In this document: positions 34,940 to 43,672 of the stretch, one piece after another
How positions within the stretch are numbered: position 1 is the stretch's first letter
Layout: every line of letters begins with the position of its first letter
Assembly (NCBI RefSeq): GCF_050589705.1
Contig: NZ_JBNGOT010000002.1
Location: forward strand, 1 to 64,000
Length of the DNA stretch: 64,000 bases
Reading direction: 5' to 3'
Source: Sunxiuqinia rutila
Lineage (GTDB): Bacteria; Bacteroidota; Bacteroidia; Bacteroidales; Prolixibacteraceae
Translations under genes and position numbers: made by a program
The notes under the pieces: generated by a model
What the model was told of the DNA's origin: nothing
The model's input: the letters and a program-made list of their open reading frames with translations, nothing else
Database searches by the model: none

Positions 34940-36014
34940 TCGAAAATTGGTTTTCCAGAACTTCTTTGCGTTGGTTAATCTCTTCGGTGGTGATTTCTTC
35001 TTCAAACTTTTGTTGAATTAACTGAATCATATCCGCAATATTGTCTGCAAGATAGCAAAGATGACTTAATCCGGTGTTTGAAACCATGGGGGAGTTGGTG
35101 ATACAGTGTCGCCCAAGAAACAGCGAGGCCAACAATTTCAGTTTTAAGCCTGTTGATTGAAAGGTTGGAATCAGGTTGATTTGGGCATGCTGAATGAGAT
35201 GATTCATCACTTCCATGTAGGGGTTGCTGATAAGCGTGACGTGTGGAATTTCCGCAGCCTTTTGGATTAACCATTCTGGTGGGTTCTTTCCCGCAATCAT
35301 CACCGGCAAGGTAATTTCTGTAAAAATCCGGTCGAGCAAATAACGCACAGCCTGTTGGTTTTCATTGACACTCAAATTCCCATGAAAAAGAATGTACTCA
35401 CCCAGGCCTTTTCGGGTTTCTACCTTGTCGAAAGGGTGAAATGCCGGAATGAAATCGCCCATCTGATAGTGAGTTTTAAAGTAGCGGGTATCATCAGGCG
35501 AAATACTCAGAATGGTGGAGGCTCTTTTTAATCGCTTTTCAAAGCAACGTAATTTGAGCGCCTCCTGCTTGTAGTAGTATTTGTGAAACAGATTTTGTTC
35601 TGAAAGAGCCAAGTGATGGTAATAATCGTGTTCGACGTTATGGGTGCGCACAATTTTTTTGAACGCGCCCAGCAGTGGATGATTGAGGTAATAACAGGTA
35701 TGGAGCCCTTCAAACAGAATGGGAACAATTTCTTGCTGTAAATTTTCGAGCAACTGCTTTGATCGCCTTGTATTCACGATGTAGGGAGAGGTGGAAAGCA
35801 GGTAGAGAAGTCCTTTCTTACGTGGATAGTAATGCACCTGTTGGCATAGTTTTTCCAGTTCCGAAGAGGTGTCTCTTCCGTACTGAAAGCAATGCAGGAT
35901 GATGTCGATATTGGCTTGTGCCAGCGATCTGATTTTATAATACACATCAATAATGCCGCCATAATTGGGAGGGTCGGGGACATTAAAACTAACTATGTGC
36001 AATTTTTTCGTCAT
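34902..36014 (-). CDS. glycosyltransferase (GT4-like, GT-B fold)
   Basis: 370 residues from ATG 36014 (MTKKLHIVSFNVP). The frame continues 30 bases upstream without a better start. GT-B pattern: IVSFNVPDPPNYGGIIDVYYKIRSLA at the N-terminus with the glycine-rich loop, KKIVRTHNVEHDYYHHLA, GEYILFHGNLSVNENQQAVRYLL opening the C-terminal domain, and LIPTFQSTGLKLKLLASLFLGRHCI in place of the usual E-x7-E motif. It probably transfers a sugar from a nucleotide donor to a cell-surface glycan. No polysaccharide cluster surrounds it, so the acceptor is unknown. Confidence 0.82.
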   Translation of the reverse strand: MTKKLHIVSFNVPDPPNYGGIIDVYYKIRSLAQANIDIILHCFQYGRDTSSELEKLCQQVHYYPRKKGLLYLLSTSPYIVNTRRSKQLLENLQQEIVPILFEGLHTCYYLNHPLLGAFKKIVRTHNVEHDYYHHLALSEQNLFHKYYYKQEALKLRCFEKRLKRASTILSISPDDTRYFKTHYQMGDFIPAFHPFDKVETRKGLGEYILFHGNLSVNENQQAVRYLLDRIFTEITLPVMIAGKNPPEWLIQKAAEIPHVTLISNPYMEVMNHLIQHAQINLIPTFQSTGLKLKLLASLFLGRHCITNSPMVSNTGLSHLCYLADNIADMIQLIQQKFEEEITTEEINQRKEVLENQFSNEKNAQKIYALI

Positions 36015-36084
36015 GTGGAGAATAAAAGTAAAAAAAAACCGCAAGTTTTAAACTTACGGTCATTTATTTTGTGCTTCAAAAGGC

Positions 36085-37116
36085 TTAATAAAGCTTTATT
36101 CCTCCGTAGCGGCTTTTAATCTGTACTTTTTTGCTGGTTTGTTCGCCAATGGTGCCTTGCACATAAAAGCTGTGGTTTTTTTCTTCGCGGTTGCCCACAA
36201 ATTCATCTTCCGGATATTTCACATCACAATAGTCGCAAGACACGTCAATAGCGTAATCCTGGTCGTCAAGGCCAATTTCCAGACCGCCGTAGCTGTTGAT
36301 AATTTCAATGCTTTCAAAGTCGTCTGAAACTTCATTAATTCGCACAGAGCCATATTGCGTATCCAGTACAACCAGTTGTTTGAGTTCCTCGATATCGTAG
36401 TTGGTATATTTGGAGTTGGCCTGAAGACTGCCAAGTTCTTCAACATTGATCCCATCGTATTTTGATTCCAGAACCAGTTGCCCTAATTCTTCGACATTCA
36501 AACCCGAATATTTCGAATCAGCACGGATGGACTGAGCCTGCCCAATGAATAATTTGGAATAGCGAAGTTCAGTTTGCAGGTTATTAACCGATTCAATATC
36601 GGCTTTACAATAAGCTAGTTCAAGGCTGACCGGACTGTTTTCCGGGGCTTCTAAATAGCCGGCTGTCATATTGCCGTAACTGATGTTGAATACCCCTTTA
36701 GCCGATAGGTTGTTAAGAATAAGATTGCCAAATTTATTGGTCACCTCCAGGTCCCGGTCGGCCGGAATATTGATCGTGTAGTCGATGGAGAAATTTCCTT
36801 TGGTTTTAAAGTCATCCTTGATAAGGGTTTCCAGGGTTAAAACCTGTCCTACGCGGCGCATGCTAATCTCAATTTGATCGAGCAGGTAGTTTGCTTTTTT
36901 CTCATTGGCGTTTTCCACAGTAATCAGCACATCAACCACCACCGAGTCGCCGCCAAAATCGTTGATGGTAATGGAGCCAAACTTGTTGGTCACATCCAGC
37001 GCCTGAATTTGTGATCTCAGGTAGGAGGTATGTTCTTGCTTGGTGTAATCTGCTGCCTGAGCAGCCATCATTCCAAATGCCACAAGCAGCATCAGGAGGT
37101 TAAATTTGAGTTTCAT
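36085..37116 (-). CDS. secreted DUF4097-like beta-helix protein with internal repeats
   Basis: 343 residues with a signal peptide (LLVAFGMMAAQA). The protein has beta-strand repeats of the putative auto-transporter adhesin/DUF4097 type: VTNKFGSITINDFGG, VTNKFGNLILNNLSA, and three near-identical units of about 20 residues, ADSKYSGLNVEELGQL, LESKYDGINVEELGSL and ANSKYTNYDIEELKQL, fitting a regular beta-solenoid. It is probably periplasmic or surface-exposed. It is the last gene of an ECF sigma/anti-sigma operon; its start overlaps the anti-sigma end by 17 bases. Likely a target or effector of that envelope-response switch. Confidence 0.8.
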   Translation of the reverse strand: MKLKFNLLMLLVAFGMMAAQAADYTKQEHTSYLRSQIQALDVTNKFGSITINDFGGDSVVVDVLITVENANEKKANYLLDQIEISMRRVGQVLTLETLIKDDFKTKGNFSIDYTINIPADRDLEVTNKFGNLILNNLSAKGVFNISYGNMTAGYLEAPENSPVSLELAYCKADIESVNNLQTELRYSKLFIGQAQSIRADSKYSGLNVEELGQLVLESKYDGINVEELGSLQANSKYTNYDIEELKQLVVLDTQYGSVRINEVSDDFESIEIINSYGGLEIGLDDQDYAIDVSCDYCDVKYPEDEFVGNREEKNHSFYVQGTIGEQTSKKVQIKSRYGGIKLY

Positions 37117-37654
37117 TATGTGTCAATTTTTGTTGTTTTACTTCTTTTAACTTGTCAATAATCAGGGTAATCACACTGAGTTTTGCCTGGTAGTACTCCA
37201 GCATGGCATTAATCACCCGTTCGTCATCAGGATTGGCTTCTAACTCTTTTTGAAGCTGGGCCTGCATCTGGTCAAACTCTTCCATTTCTCGTGTCATCAT
37301 CCGTTGGTCTGCTTCGCTGATGAACCCGTCTTTGCTGAGTTGCTCCCATTCTTTCAGCCCCTGATTGATGGATGAGGTAAAATAATACTCCACCTCACCA
37401 TATTCTTCCGACACCGATGCCAGTGTAACAGGTTCTGGCTGATTGCTGGCTAAGTACATGCGTACCTGGTTGCCGAGTAATAAGACAAAAAGCAGGGAGG
37501 CTGCCAGTTGCAGGTAGAACTTGCGGTTGAAGCGGCTGCGATGCTTAAACTCTTTGTCCAGTTTCTGTTCAAAACGCTCAAAGTGTCCCTGGGGCGCGTC
37601 CTCTTCAAAGGCATCTTTGTTTTCCCGAATTATCTTCTCCAATAAATCATTCAT
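37100..37654 (-). CDS. membrane anti-sigma factor-like protein
   Basis: 184 residues. A cytosolic N-terminal 45 residues (MNDLLEKIIRENKDAFEEDAPQGHFERFEQKL) is the short Bacteroidota anti-sigma type without a zinc site. One membrane helix follows (FYLQLAASLLFVLLLGNQVRMYL, about 46-68), then an extracytoplasmic part rich in charged helices with coiled-coil character (REMEEFDQMQAQLQKEL). It lies 11 bases after the ECF sigma gene and presumably holds that sigma at the membrane until an envelope signal arrives. Confidence 0.78.
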   Translation of the reverse strand: MNDLLEKIIRENKDAFEEDAPQGHFERFEQKLDKEFKHRSRFNRKFYLQLAASLLFVLLLGNQVRMYLASNQPEPVTLASVSEEYGEVEYYFTSSINQGLKEWEQLSKDGFISEADQRMMTREMEEFDQMQAQLQKELEANPDDERVINAMLEYYQAKLSVITLIIDKLKEVKQQKLTHNETQI

Positions 37655-37665
37655 AGCATCCGGTA

Positions 37666-38223
37666 TTAGTTAATTGAAAAAACTTCATCTTTTAATAAAT
37701 ACTCTCTAAGCTTCTTTTTGGCCCTTAGCAGTTGTGACCGCGATGAGGAATTGCTAATGTTTAGTATTTCCGAAATTTCATCATGGTCGTAACCCTCCAG
37801 CAAGTAGAGACTAAGTACCACCCGGTAGCCTTCCGGCAGCTTAAAAATGGCTTTTTTAATTTTTTGCACATCCACCCCCTGGGGCTCCATCATTGGCGCT
37901 TCCGTTTCGTCAGCCAGGCGTTCATCCAGTTCTTCAAACTGCACTCTGCGCTTTTTTAAGTAATCCAATGAACGGTTCACCACTATTTTTTTGAGCCAGG
38001 CTCCAAAACTTACTTGGCCAGCGTAAGTTTCTATTTTCTTGAATGCACTTAAAAAAGCTTCCTGCATCACATCTTCAGCCTCTGTTGAATTGCCAACAAT
38101 GCGCAAGCTGGTGTTGTACATCGACTGATAATAGATTTTGTACAACTGAAACTGAGCCTCGCGTTCTCCCGCCCGACAGCGGTCAATCACATCTTGATGA
38201 ATATTTTTATAAAGTGCTTCCAA
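37666..38223 (-). CDS. ECF-type RNA polymerase sigma factor
   Basis: 185 residues. Region 2: QLYKIYYQSMYNTSLRIVGN, EAEDVMQEAFLSAFKKIETYAG, FGAWLKKIVVNRSLDYLKKR. Region 4: IFKLPEGYRVVLSLYLLEGYDHDEISEILNISNSSSRSQLLRAKKKLREYL with a clear helix-turn-helix. It directs RNA polymerase to an envelope-response regulon that probably includes its own operon. Followed by the anti-sigma gene (11-base gap) and the DUF4097-like protein. Confidence 0.93.
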   Translation of the reverse strand: MEALYKNIHQDVIDRCRAGEREAQFQLYKIYYQSMYNTSLRIVGNSTEAEDVMQEAFLSAFKKIETYAGQVSFGAWLKKIVVNRSLDYLKKRRVQFEELDERLADETEAPMMEPQGVDVQKIKKAIFKLPEGYRVVLSLYLLEGYDHDEISEILNISNSSSRSQLLRAKKKLREYLLKDEVFSIN

Positions 38224-38387
38224 GAGTGTTGGTGTTTCTGATTGAAAGACGATTGGTGCTTTTAAATTGTTGCATCAGTTGATCCTGTTTCTGATAAAAT
38301 TTATGATTTGAAGACGGATTTCAATGATAATGATCTGATATCCTTGTTTTTATTACTCTTTTGTGTTGGTTGAAAAAAGGACAAAAA

Positions 38388-38423
38388 TACAGCCTGTATC
38401 GCACAAAGACAATGCAGGCTGTA
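38388..38423 (-). terminator. intrinsic terminator of the 38442-39137 gene
   Basis: TACAGCCTG (38388-38396) and CAGGCTGTA (38415-38423) pair. Read on the minus strand the hairpin is followed by a U-rich run (38387-38382). It lies 19 bases past the stop of the hypothetical gene. Confidence 0.8.
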
Positions 38424-38441
38424 CTTTTCAGGCTGTTTTTC

Positions 38442-39137
38442 CTAAAGCGTGTTCGCATAAGCGATCACTTTTTGAAGGTCATCTTCCCTTTTTACATTCA
38501 TTTTGTGTTGATCAATATAGGATTCTAAAGCTTCCTTTTGGGATTTCAGGGCCTTCAGCAAATCTTTTTCCTTACTAATTTGGATAAGCTCTCCATTTGA
38601 GAGGGAAAGATAATAACTAGCTGGGCGGGCTTTGAAACTAGCCGGTTTTGGATCGCTGAAGGGTTTGGCTGGCTGAGATTCCAGAAGGCTAATGCTTTCT
38701 TTTTTGAGCAGGTTCACGGTTCCTTCCTCCAGCAGTTGAAAAAATCCTTGTTCTTCAGACTTGCTTCCCGGAGCTTTCCGATAGATGTAGGTTTTGTCCT
38801 GAAGAATAAATTTCTGGTACTGCTCCGGATTGGTCACGTACAGCACCAAGTCTGACTTAGACAAAAACTCCATCCGGTCATCAAAGGCATTGTATCGTAA
38901 AGGAACTCCCTCATAGGAAGTGCGGTCTTTTTGTATACTCCCTTTCACAAATTCTTCCGTAAGATAAGGAGAGCCATCAATAGCATCGTAAGTTTGTTCA
39001 TTATGCTTGGAGGCATCTGGCATGCCAATTTCATTGTAGAAATCAAATAAATCACGGGTGTAAAATTTCTGGCCAAAGGCGAAGTCACATGTTAAGCTTA
39101 GGGGGATAAGAAAAAGAAGAATGGCTGATTTTTTCAT
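38442..39137 (-). CDS. hypothetical secreted protein
   Basis: 231 residues with an N-terminal signal (MKKSAILLFLIPLSLTCDFAFG). The mature part opens KFYTRDLFDFYNEIGMPDASK, has repeated Tyr/Phe/Asp-rich segments, and ends in a charged helical tail (KEKDLLKALKSQKEALESYI). I see no catalytic motif or known domain. It stands as a single gene with its own terminator, divergent from the CDF transporter. Confidence 0.7.
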   Translation of the reverse strand: MKKSAILLFLIPLSLTCDFAFGQKFYTRDLFDFYNEIGMPDASKHNEQTYDAIDGSPYLTEEFVKGSIQKDRTSYEGVPLRYNAFDDRMEFLSKSDLVLYVTNPEQYQKFILQDKTYIYRKAPGSKSEEQGFFQLLEEGTVNLLKKESISLLESQPAKPFSDPKPASFKARPASYYLSLSNGELIQISKEKDLLKALKSQKEALESYIDQHKMNVKREDDLQKVIAYANTL

Positions 39138-39194
39138 TTTTTAGTTTTTATTCAGGTGTTACTGTTAATCAAATATAAGAAAATAAACTTTCCT

Positions 39195-40103
39195 ATGAGC
39201 GATTTGTTAGGGAGCAATATGGAACATCAACAGGCACATAACCGTTTGGGTATAACCATTGTCCTGAATGTGGTGATTACGCTGGCCCAGGTTGTTGGTG
39301 GATTAATTTCCGGTAGTCTGGCTTTAATTTCAGATGCGCTGCATAACCTTAGTGACAGCCTGGCTGTGGTGCTGGCCTACGTGGCCAACCGACTAACCTC
39401 TCGTGAAAAAACGGTGAAAAGCACCTTTGGCTTTCAGCGGGCTGAAATTCTTGCCGCTTTTATCAACGCGTTGGTGCTGGTCGGAATCTCCTTTTACCTG
39501 ATGATTGAAGCGGTTCAGCGCTACTTTAATCCGGCGATTGTCGATTTCCGATGGATGTTGTGGTTGGGCTTGCTGGGCATTGTTGCCAATGGCTTTTCGG
39601 TCTTTCTGCTTCACGAACACAAGCATCAGAACCTGAACATAAAAGCTGCCTACTTGCACCTGATGGGCGATGCGCTGACTTCGGTCGCCGTGGTGCTGGG
39701 AGCAGTGTGCATCTGGTTGTGGGACTGGTACTGGATTGACCCCACGGTGACCTTGCTGATTAGCATTTACCTGTTGTTTCATACCTATAAACTGTTAAAG
39801 GAATCGACAGAAATTTTGATGCAGTTTGCGCCGGATCACCTCTTGCCTGAAGAGATTGCTGCCCGGCTTGCCGAGCTGGAGCAGGTAGAGCGGGCCTACC
39901 ACATTCATATATGGCGCCTGACTGATAAAACCATTCATTTTGAAGGGCATGTGGTGATTAATCGCGACCTGAAGTTGTCGGAAACCGAATCCATCAATCA
40001 GGAGCTTACCCACATTCTGAAAGATGAATTTGGAATTCAGCACATCACCTTGCAGCTTGAATGCAACGGCACCCAACGCCATTCAGGGCCGGTGAGCCAT
40101 TAG
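39195..40103 (+). CDS. cation diffusion facilitator (CzcD/ZitB-like)
   Basis: 302 residues from ATG 39195. Six membrane helices and the CDF zinc site: SDALHNLSDSLAVVLAYVANR in TM2 (H-x3-D) and HLMGDALTSVAVVLGAV in TM5 (H-x3-D). A His-containing loop HEHKHQNLNIKAAY lies between TM4 and TM5, and the cytosolic metal-sensing domain follows (VERAYHIHIWRLTDKTIHFEGHVVI). It exports Zn2+ or a similar ion from cytosol to periplasm by proton antiport. It ends 34 bases before a strong terminator at the edge of the CRISPR array. The CzcCBA system at 55-61 kb would carry the metal out of the periplasm. Confidence 0.94.
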   Translation: MSDLLGSNMEHQQAHNRLGITIVLNVVITLAQVVGGLISGSLALISDALHNLSDSLAVVLAYVANRLTSREKTVKSTFGFQRAEILAAFINALVLVGISFYLMIEAVQRYFNPAIVDFRWMLWLGLLGIVANGFSVFLLHEHKHQNLNIKAAYLHLMGDALTSVAVVLGAVCIWLWDWYWIDPTVTLLISIYLLFHTYKLLKESTEILMQFAPDHLLPEEIAARLAELEQVERAYHIHIWRLTDKTIHFEGHVVINRDLKLSETESINQELTHILKDEFGIQHITLQLECNGTQRHSGPVSH

Positions 40104-40136
40104 TAGATAACTATGCTATCTATGATTTTCTGTATA

Positions 40137-40163
40137 AAAAGACCGGCTTTTGACCGGTCTTTT
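40137..40163 (+). terminator. intrinsic terminator after the CDF gene
   Basis: AAAAGACCGG and CCGGTCTTTT are perfectly complementary around a 7-base loop, with A and T tracts on the outside. It can work in both directions, and so could also end transcripts running leftward out of the CRISPR array. Confidence 0.9.
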
Positions 40164-40175
40164 GCGGGTTGATCA

Positions 40176-40252
40176 AATACTTTCGCTGTTGTCCAGCCTC
40201 TGCTGTCCCCATCGCCCGCGAGGTGTTGACCTCAGATTTATCCGAAAGTATT
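40176..40252. repeat. inverted repeat at the trailer end of the CRISPR array
   Basis: AATACTTTCG (40176-40185) and CGAAAGTATT (40243-40252) are perfect complements 57 bases apart, with short extensions. The site lies between the terminator and the last repeat, where an outgoing crRNA precursor would end. Function unknown. Confidence 0.5.
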
Positions 40253-40269
40253 GACTTCAAAATATCCCT

Positions 40270-43073
40270 GTTGAAAGTCTTACTTGTTTTACATCAAACC
40301 ACAACTAATAACGCACCGACTGTGATTAATACCTTGTTGAAAGTCTTACTTGTTTTACATCAAACCACAACCCGAAATCGATGCTAAACCACCCGATACC
40401 TGTTGAAAGTCTTACTTGTTTTACATCAAACCACAACAGCTATCTGGAGGACTAACCAATGAAACAGTTGAAAGTCTTACTTGTTTTACATCAAACCACA
40501 ACGAGGACATGCTTTGATTGTCATGAACAAATGTTGAAAGTCTTACTTGTTTTACATCAAACCACAACCTATGGGAACACTTGCCGCCTGCGTTCTTTGT
40601 TGAAAGTCTTACTTGTTTTACATCAAACCACAACTAAGGGATAGGTCTACTGTTGAACTGTCTAGTTGAAAGTCTTACTTGTTTTACATCAAACCACAAC
40701 GCTTCTATATCTCTAAACTCAAATGAGATAGTTGAAAGTCTTACTTGTTTTACATCAAACCACAACCCACCGAGATATGTCCTTAGAGTTAACATTGTTG
40801 AAAGTCTTACTTGTTTTACATCAAACCACAACACAATTGAAAAGCTAACACCAATACTATAAGTTGAAAGTCTTACTTGTTTTACATCAAACCACAACGA
40901 CAGGGAAGTCTTTGAACAGTTGGTCGGAGTTGAAAGTCTTACTTGTTTTACATCAAACCACAACTGCATTCTGTTCTTATCATTACTTAGCTTAGTTGAA
41001 AGTCTTACTTGTTTTACATCAAACCACAACTAGGCGGTGGTGTCGCTTGCATCTGCCGGGGTTGAAAGTCTTACTTGTTTTACATCAAACCACAACCAAT
41101 AGCTGCATCGGTGTGGACATTCACCGGTTGAAAGTCTTACTTGTTTTACATCAAACCACAACTGAAGCTATCAAAGCTTACCGCAACTACGTGTTGAAAG
41201 TCTTACTTGTTTTACATCAAACCACAACTGCACTACAATTGAAACAAACCGGCACTACGTTGAAAGTCTTACTTGTTTTACATCAAACCACAACTGATCT
41301 GCTGTTAATAAAAAATCAAGGTTAGTTGAAAGTCTTACTTGTTTTACATCAAACCACAACACGAAGCTTTCCAAGGGCTACAGCTGGGTTGTTGAAAGTC
41401 TTACTTGTTTTACATCAAACCACAACCTCACTTCTGAATTGAGTAATCTCTATAATGTTGAAAGTCTTACTTGTTTTACATCAAACCACAACATCTTACT
41501 AAGTACTTTGAAAAAGAAGAGGGTTGAAAGTCTTACTTGTTTTACATCAAACCACAACAGGGACTGAGGGGTGTTTGATACGCACCCGTTGAAAGTCTTA
41601 CTTGTTTTACATCAAACCACAACCCTTTAACGTTTAATTCGATTTCGATTATGGTTGAAAGTCTTACTTGTTTTACATCAAACCACAACCTGCCGGCATT
41701 CCAGCAGTCAGCGTATAGTGTTGAAAGTCTTACTTGTTTTACATCAAACCACAACTACTATTCATATACCAGTACAGTTGGGTTTGTTGAAAGTCTTACT
41801 TGTTTTACATCAAACCACAACACGCCAGCCGAACACACCCACGATGCCAGCGTTGAAAGTCTTACTTGTTTTACATCAAACCACAACCGTTAATCGCTGC
41901 TTGTTCGGCGGCACTGGGTTGAAAGTCTTACTTGTTTTACATCAAACCACAACCGAACTTGGAGCTGATCAAGGGACTCTATTGTTGAAAGTCTTACTTG
42001 TTTTACATCAAACCACAACATGCCGAAGTTGAGCAGGCAGAATGAATCAGTTGAAAGTCTTACTTGTTTTACATCAAACCACAACTACAACCTACTTCTT
42101 AAAGAAATAAACCTGGTTGAAAGTCTTACTTGTTTTACATCAAACCACAACGGTACAGTTTGCTTGCGCTTAACGTTTTTGTTGAAAGTCTTACTTGTTT
42201 TACATCAAACCACAACTGGTGATCCTGCCGGGTCAGCGGAGGAGGTGTTGAAAGTCTTACTTGTTTTACATCAAACCACAACGGTTTCGAAGGAAAACAA
42301 AACCGGAAAATCGTTGAAAGTCTTACTTGTTTTACATCAAACCACAACGAATATTGCTTGCGTGTGGGTCATAAGTGGGTTGAAAGTCTTACTTGTTTTA
42401 CATCAAACCACAACCATGGATACTTGGTGGTAAACTAAAAGCTGTTGAAAGTCTTACTTGTTTTACATCAAACCACAACTTTGCAGTTATTTCTTCCACA
42501 AGTCTCTGAGTTGAAAGTCTTACTTGTTTTACATCAAACCACAACATTTTACTTTATAGTCTGAATTTAAAGAAGGTTGAAAGTCTTACTTGTTTTACAT
42601 CAAACCACAACAATTGAAATCTTGTCTTAGCATCTTTTAAAGTTGAAAGTCTTACTTGTTTTACATCAAACCACAACCAGCTATTGAAAGCATTGATACA
42701 AAGACTGGTTGAAAGTCTTACTTGTTTTACATCAAACCACAACTATCTTGATAGTTCATCGCTCGCATTCCTTGTTGAAAGTCTTACTTGTTTTACATCA
42801 AACCACAACCCGGAGTTGGAACGCTTGACGATACAACTAGTTGAAAGTCTTACTTGTTTTACATCAAACCACAACAATTTCTTTCATTGCACTTACTGCA
42901 ACTTCGTTGAAAGTCTTACTTGTTTTACATCAAACCACAACATAATGTGATCCTATAAAACAGCCCGCTCCGTTGAAAGTCTTACTTGTTTTACATCAAA
43001 CCACAACATAACAGAAAGCAATACGATCCTTCCGGTCGTTGAAAGTCTTACTTGTTTTACATCAAACCACAAC
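40270..43073 (-). CRISPR. type II-C CRISPR array, 43 repeats and 42 spacers
   Basis: A 36-bp repeat, GTTGAAAGTCTT...AAACCACAAC as written on the + strand, recurs 43 times from 40270-40305 to 43038-43073. I see no sequence variant, not even in the end repeats. Spacers are 30 bp except four of 29 bp (before the repeats at 40467, 41588, 42181 and 42444). The tracrRNA anti-repeat at 50691-50712 pairs with the reverse complement (GTTGTGGTTTGATG...), so crRNAs are read from the minus strand, starting at the cas2 side. No spacer is repeated as far as I can see, and targets cannot be named without a search. Confidence 0.99.
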
Positions 43074-43286
43074 CTTGGGTTTTTATGCCCTTATTTAATG
43101 GGGTTTTGCGGCGATTTTTTAATGAGAAAAACGCCTGGTTTACGCCAAAGAAGTGGTTGGATGCACGGTTTTTTTAATCCTATCGGTACGAAACTAGCAA
43201 GAATAAGCCAATATGTCAATGAACGGAGTGGGGAAGTTACGCTCTTTTTTAGCTTTTCCAAAACCTATAGAAAATGGGATTCGAAA
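43074..43286 (-). promoter_or_regulatory. CRISPR leader-side region
   Basis: 213 bases between the first repeat (in crRNA direction) and the cas2 stop. AT-rich blocks such as TTTTTATGCCCTTATTTAATGG lie next to the array. By position and by the crRNA orientation this should hold the leader that guides spacer insertion and a promoter. I cannot point to a convincing promoter. The half site AGCTTTTCCAAAA at 43250-43262 resembles one arm of the palindromes found among the cas genes. Confidence 0.55.
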
Positions 43287-43625
43287 TTAGAACATTTCCA
43301 GTTGTTTGGGGCCTTCGGGCAAAGGATCGTCTTTTTTGCCCCAGTAGTTGCTAATGTTCCCGTATTGCTTGTCGGTAACGGCCAGGATGCTGACCTGCCC
43401 TTTTTCTGGCACAAAATCCTTGACGCGCTTGAGGTGTACCTCGGCACTTTCGCGGCTGGCACAATGGCGGATGTAGACCGAGAACTGCATCATCGAAAAG
43501 CCGTCTTTCATCAGGTCTTTCCGAAATCGGGTGGCTTGCCGGCGTTCCTTTTTGGAAGTCACGGGCAGGTCGAAAAAGACAAATAACCACATGATATGAT
43601 AGGCATTTAAACGGGTTTGTTCCAT
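43287..43625 (-). CDS. cas2: CRISPR-associated Cas2
   Basis: 112 residues. Ferredoxin-like fold of the type II Cas2 group: NAYHIMWLFVFFDLPVTSKKERRQATRFRKDLMKDGF with the conserved Asp after beta-1, then MMQFSVYIRHC and KGQVSILAVTDKQYGN. It forms the central dimer of the Cas1-Cas2 integrase that places new spacers. It lies 47 bases downstream of cas1, separated by a palindrome (43638-43670). Confidence 0.96.
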   Translation of the reverse strand: MEQTRLNAYHIMWLFVFFDLPVTSKKERRQATRFRKDLMKDGFSMMQFSVYIRHCASRESAEVHLKRVKDFVPEKGQVSILAVTDKQYGNISNYWGKKDDPLPEGPKQLEMF

Positions 43626-43637
43626 GAGGTCTCTTTA

Positions 43638-43670
43638 AGATCTTCAAGGTTTTCGAAACCTTGAAGATCT
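43638..43670. repeat. REP-like palindrome 1, between cas1 and cas2
   Basis: AGATCTTCAAGGTTT - TCG - AAACCTTGAAGATCT: perfect 15-bp arms and a 3-base loop. The core CTTCAAGG/CCTTGAAG recurs in palindromes 3, 4 and 6. Confidence 0.88.
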
Positions 43671-43672
43671 GG

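Noticed and set aside
40270..43073. Several long ORFs across the CRISPR array on both strands with repeating KVLLVLHQTTT or WFDVKQVRLST peptides
   Set aside because: They are translations of the 36-bp repeat: repeat plus 30-bp spacer is 66 bp, a multiple of three, which keeps frames open. They change frame at the 29-bp spacers.
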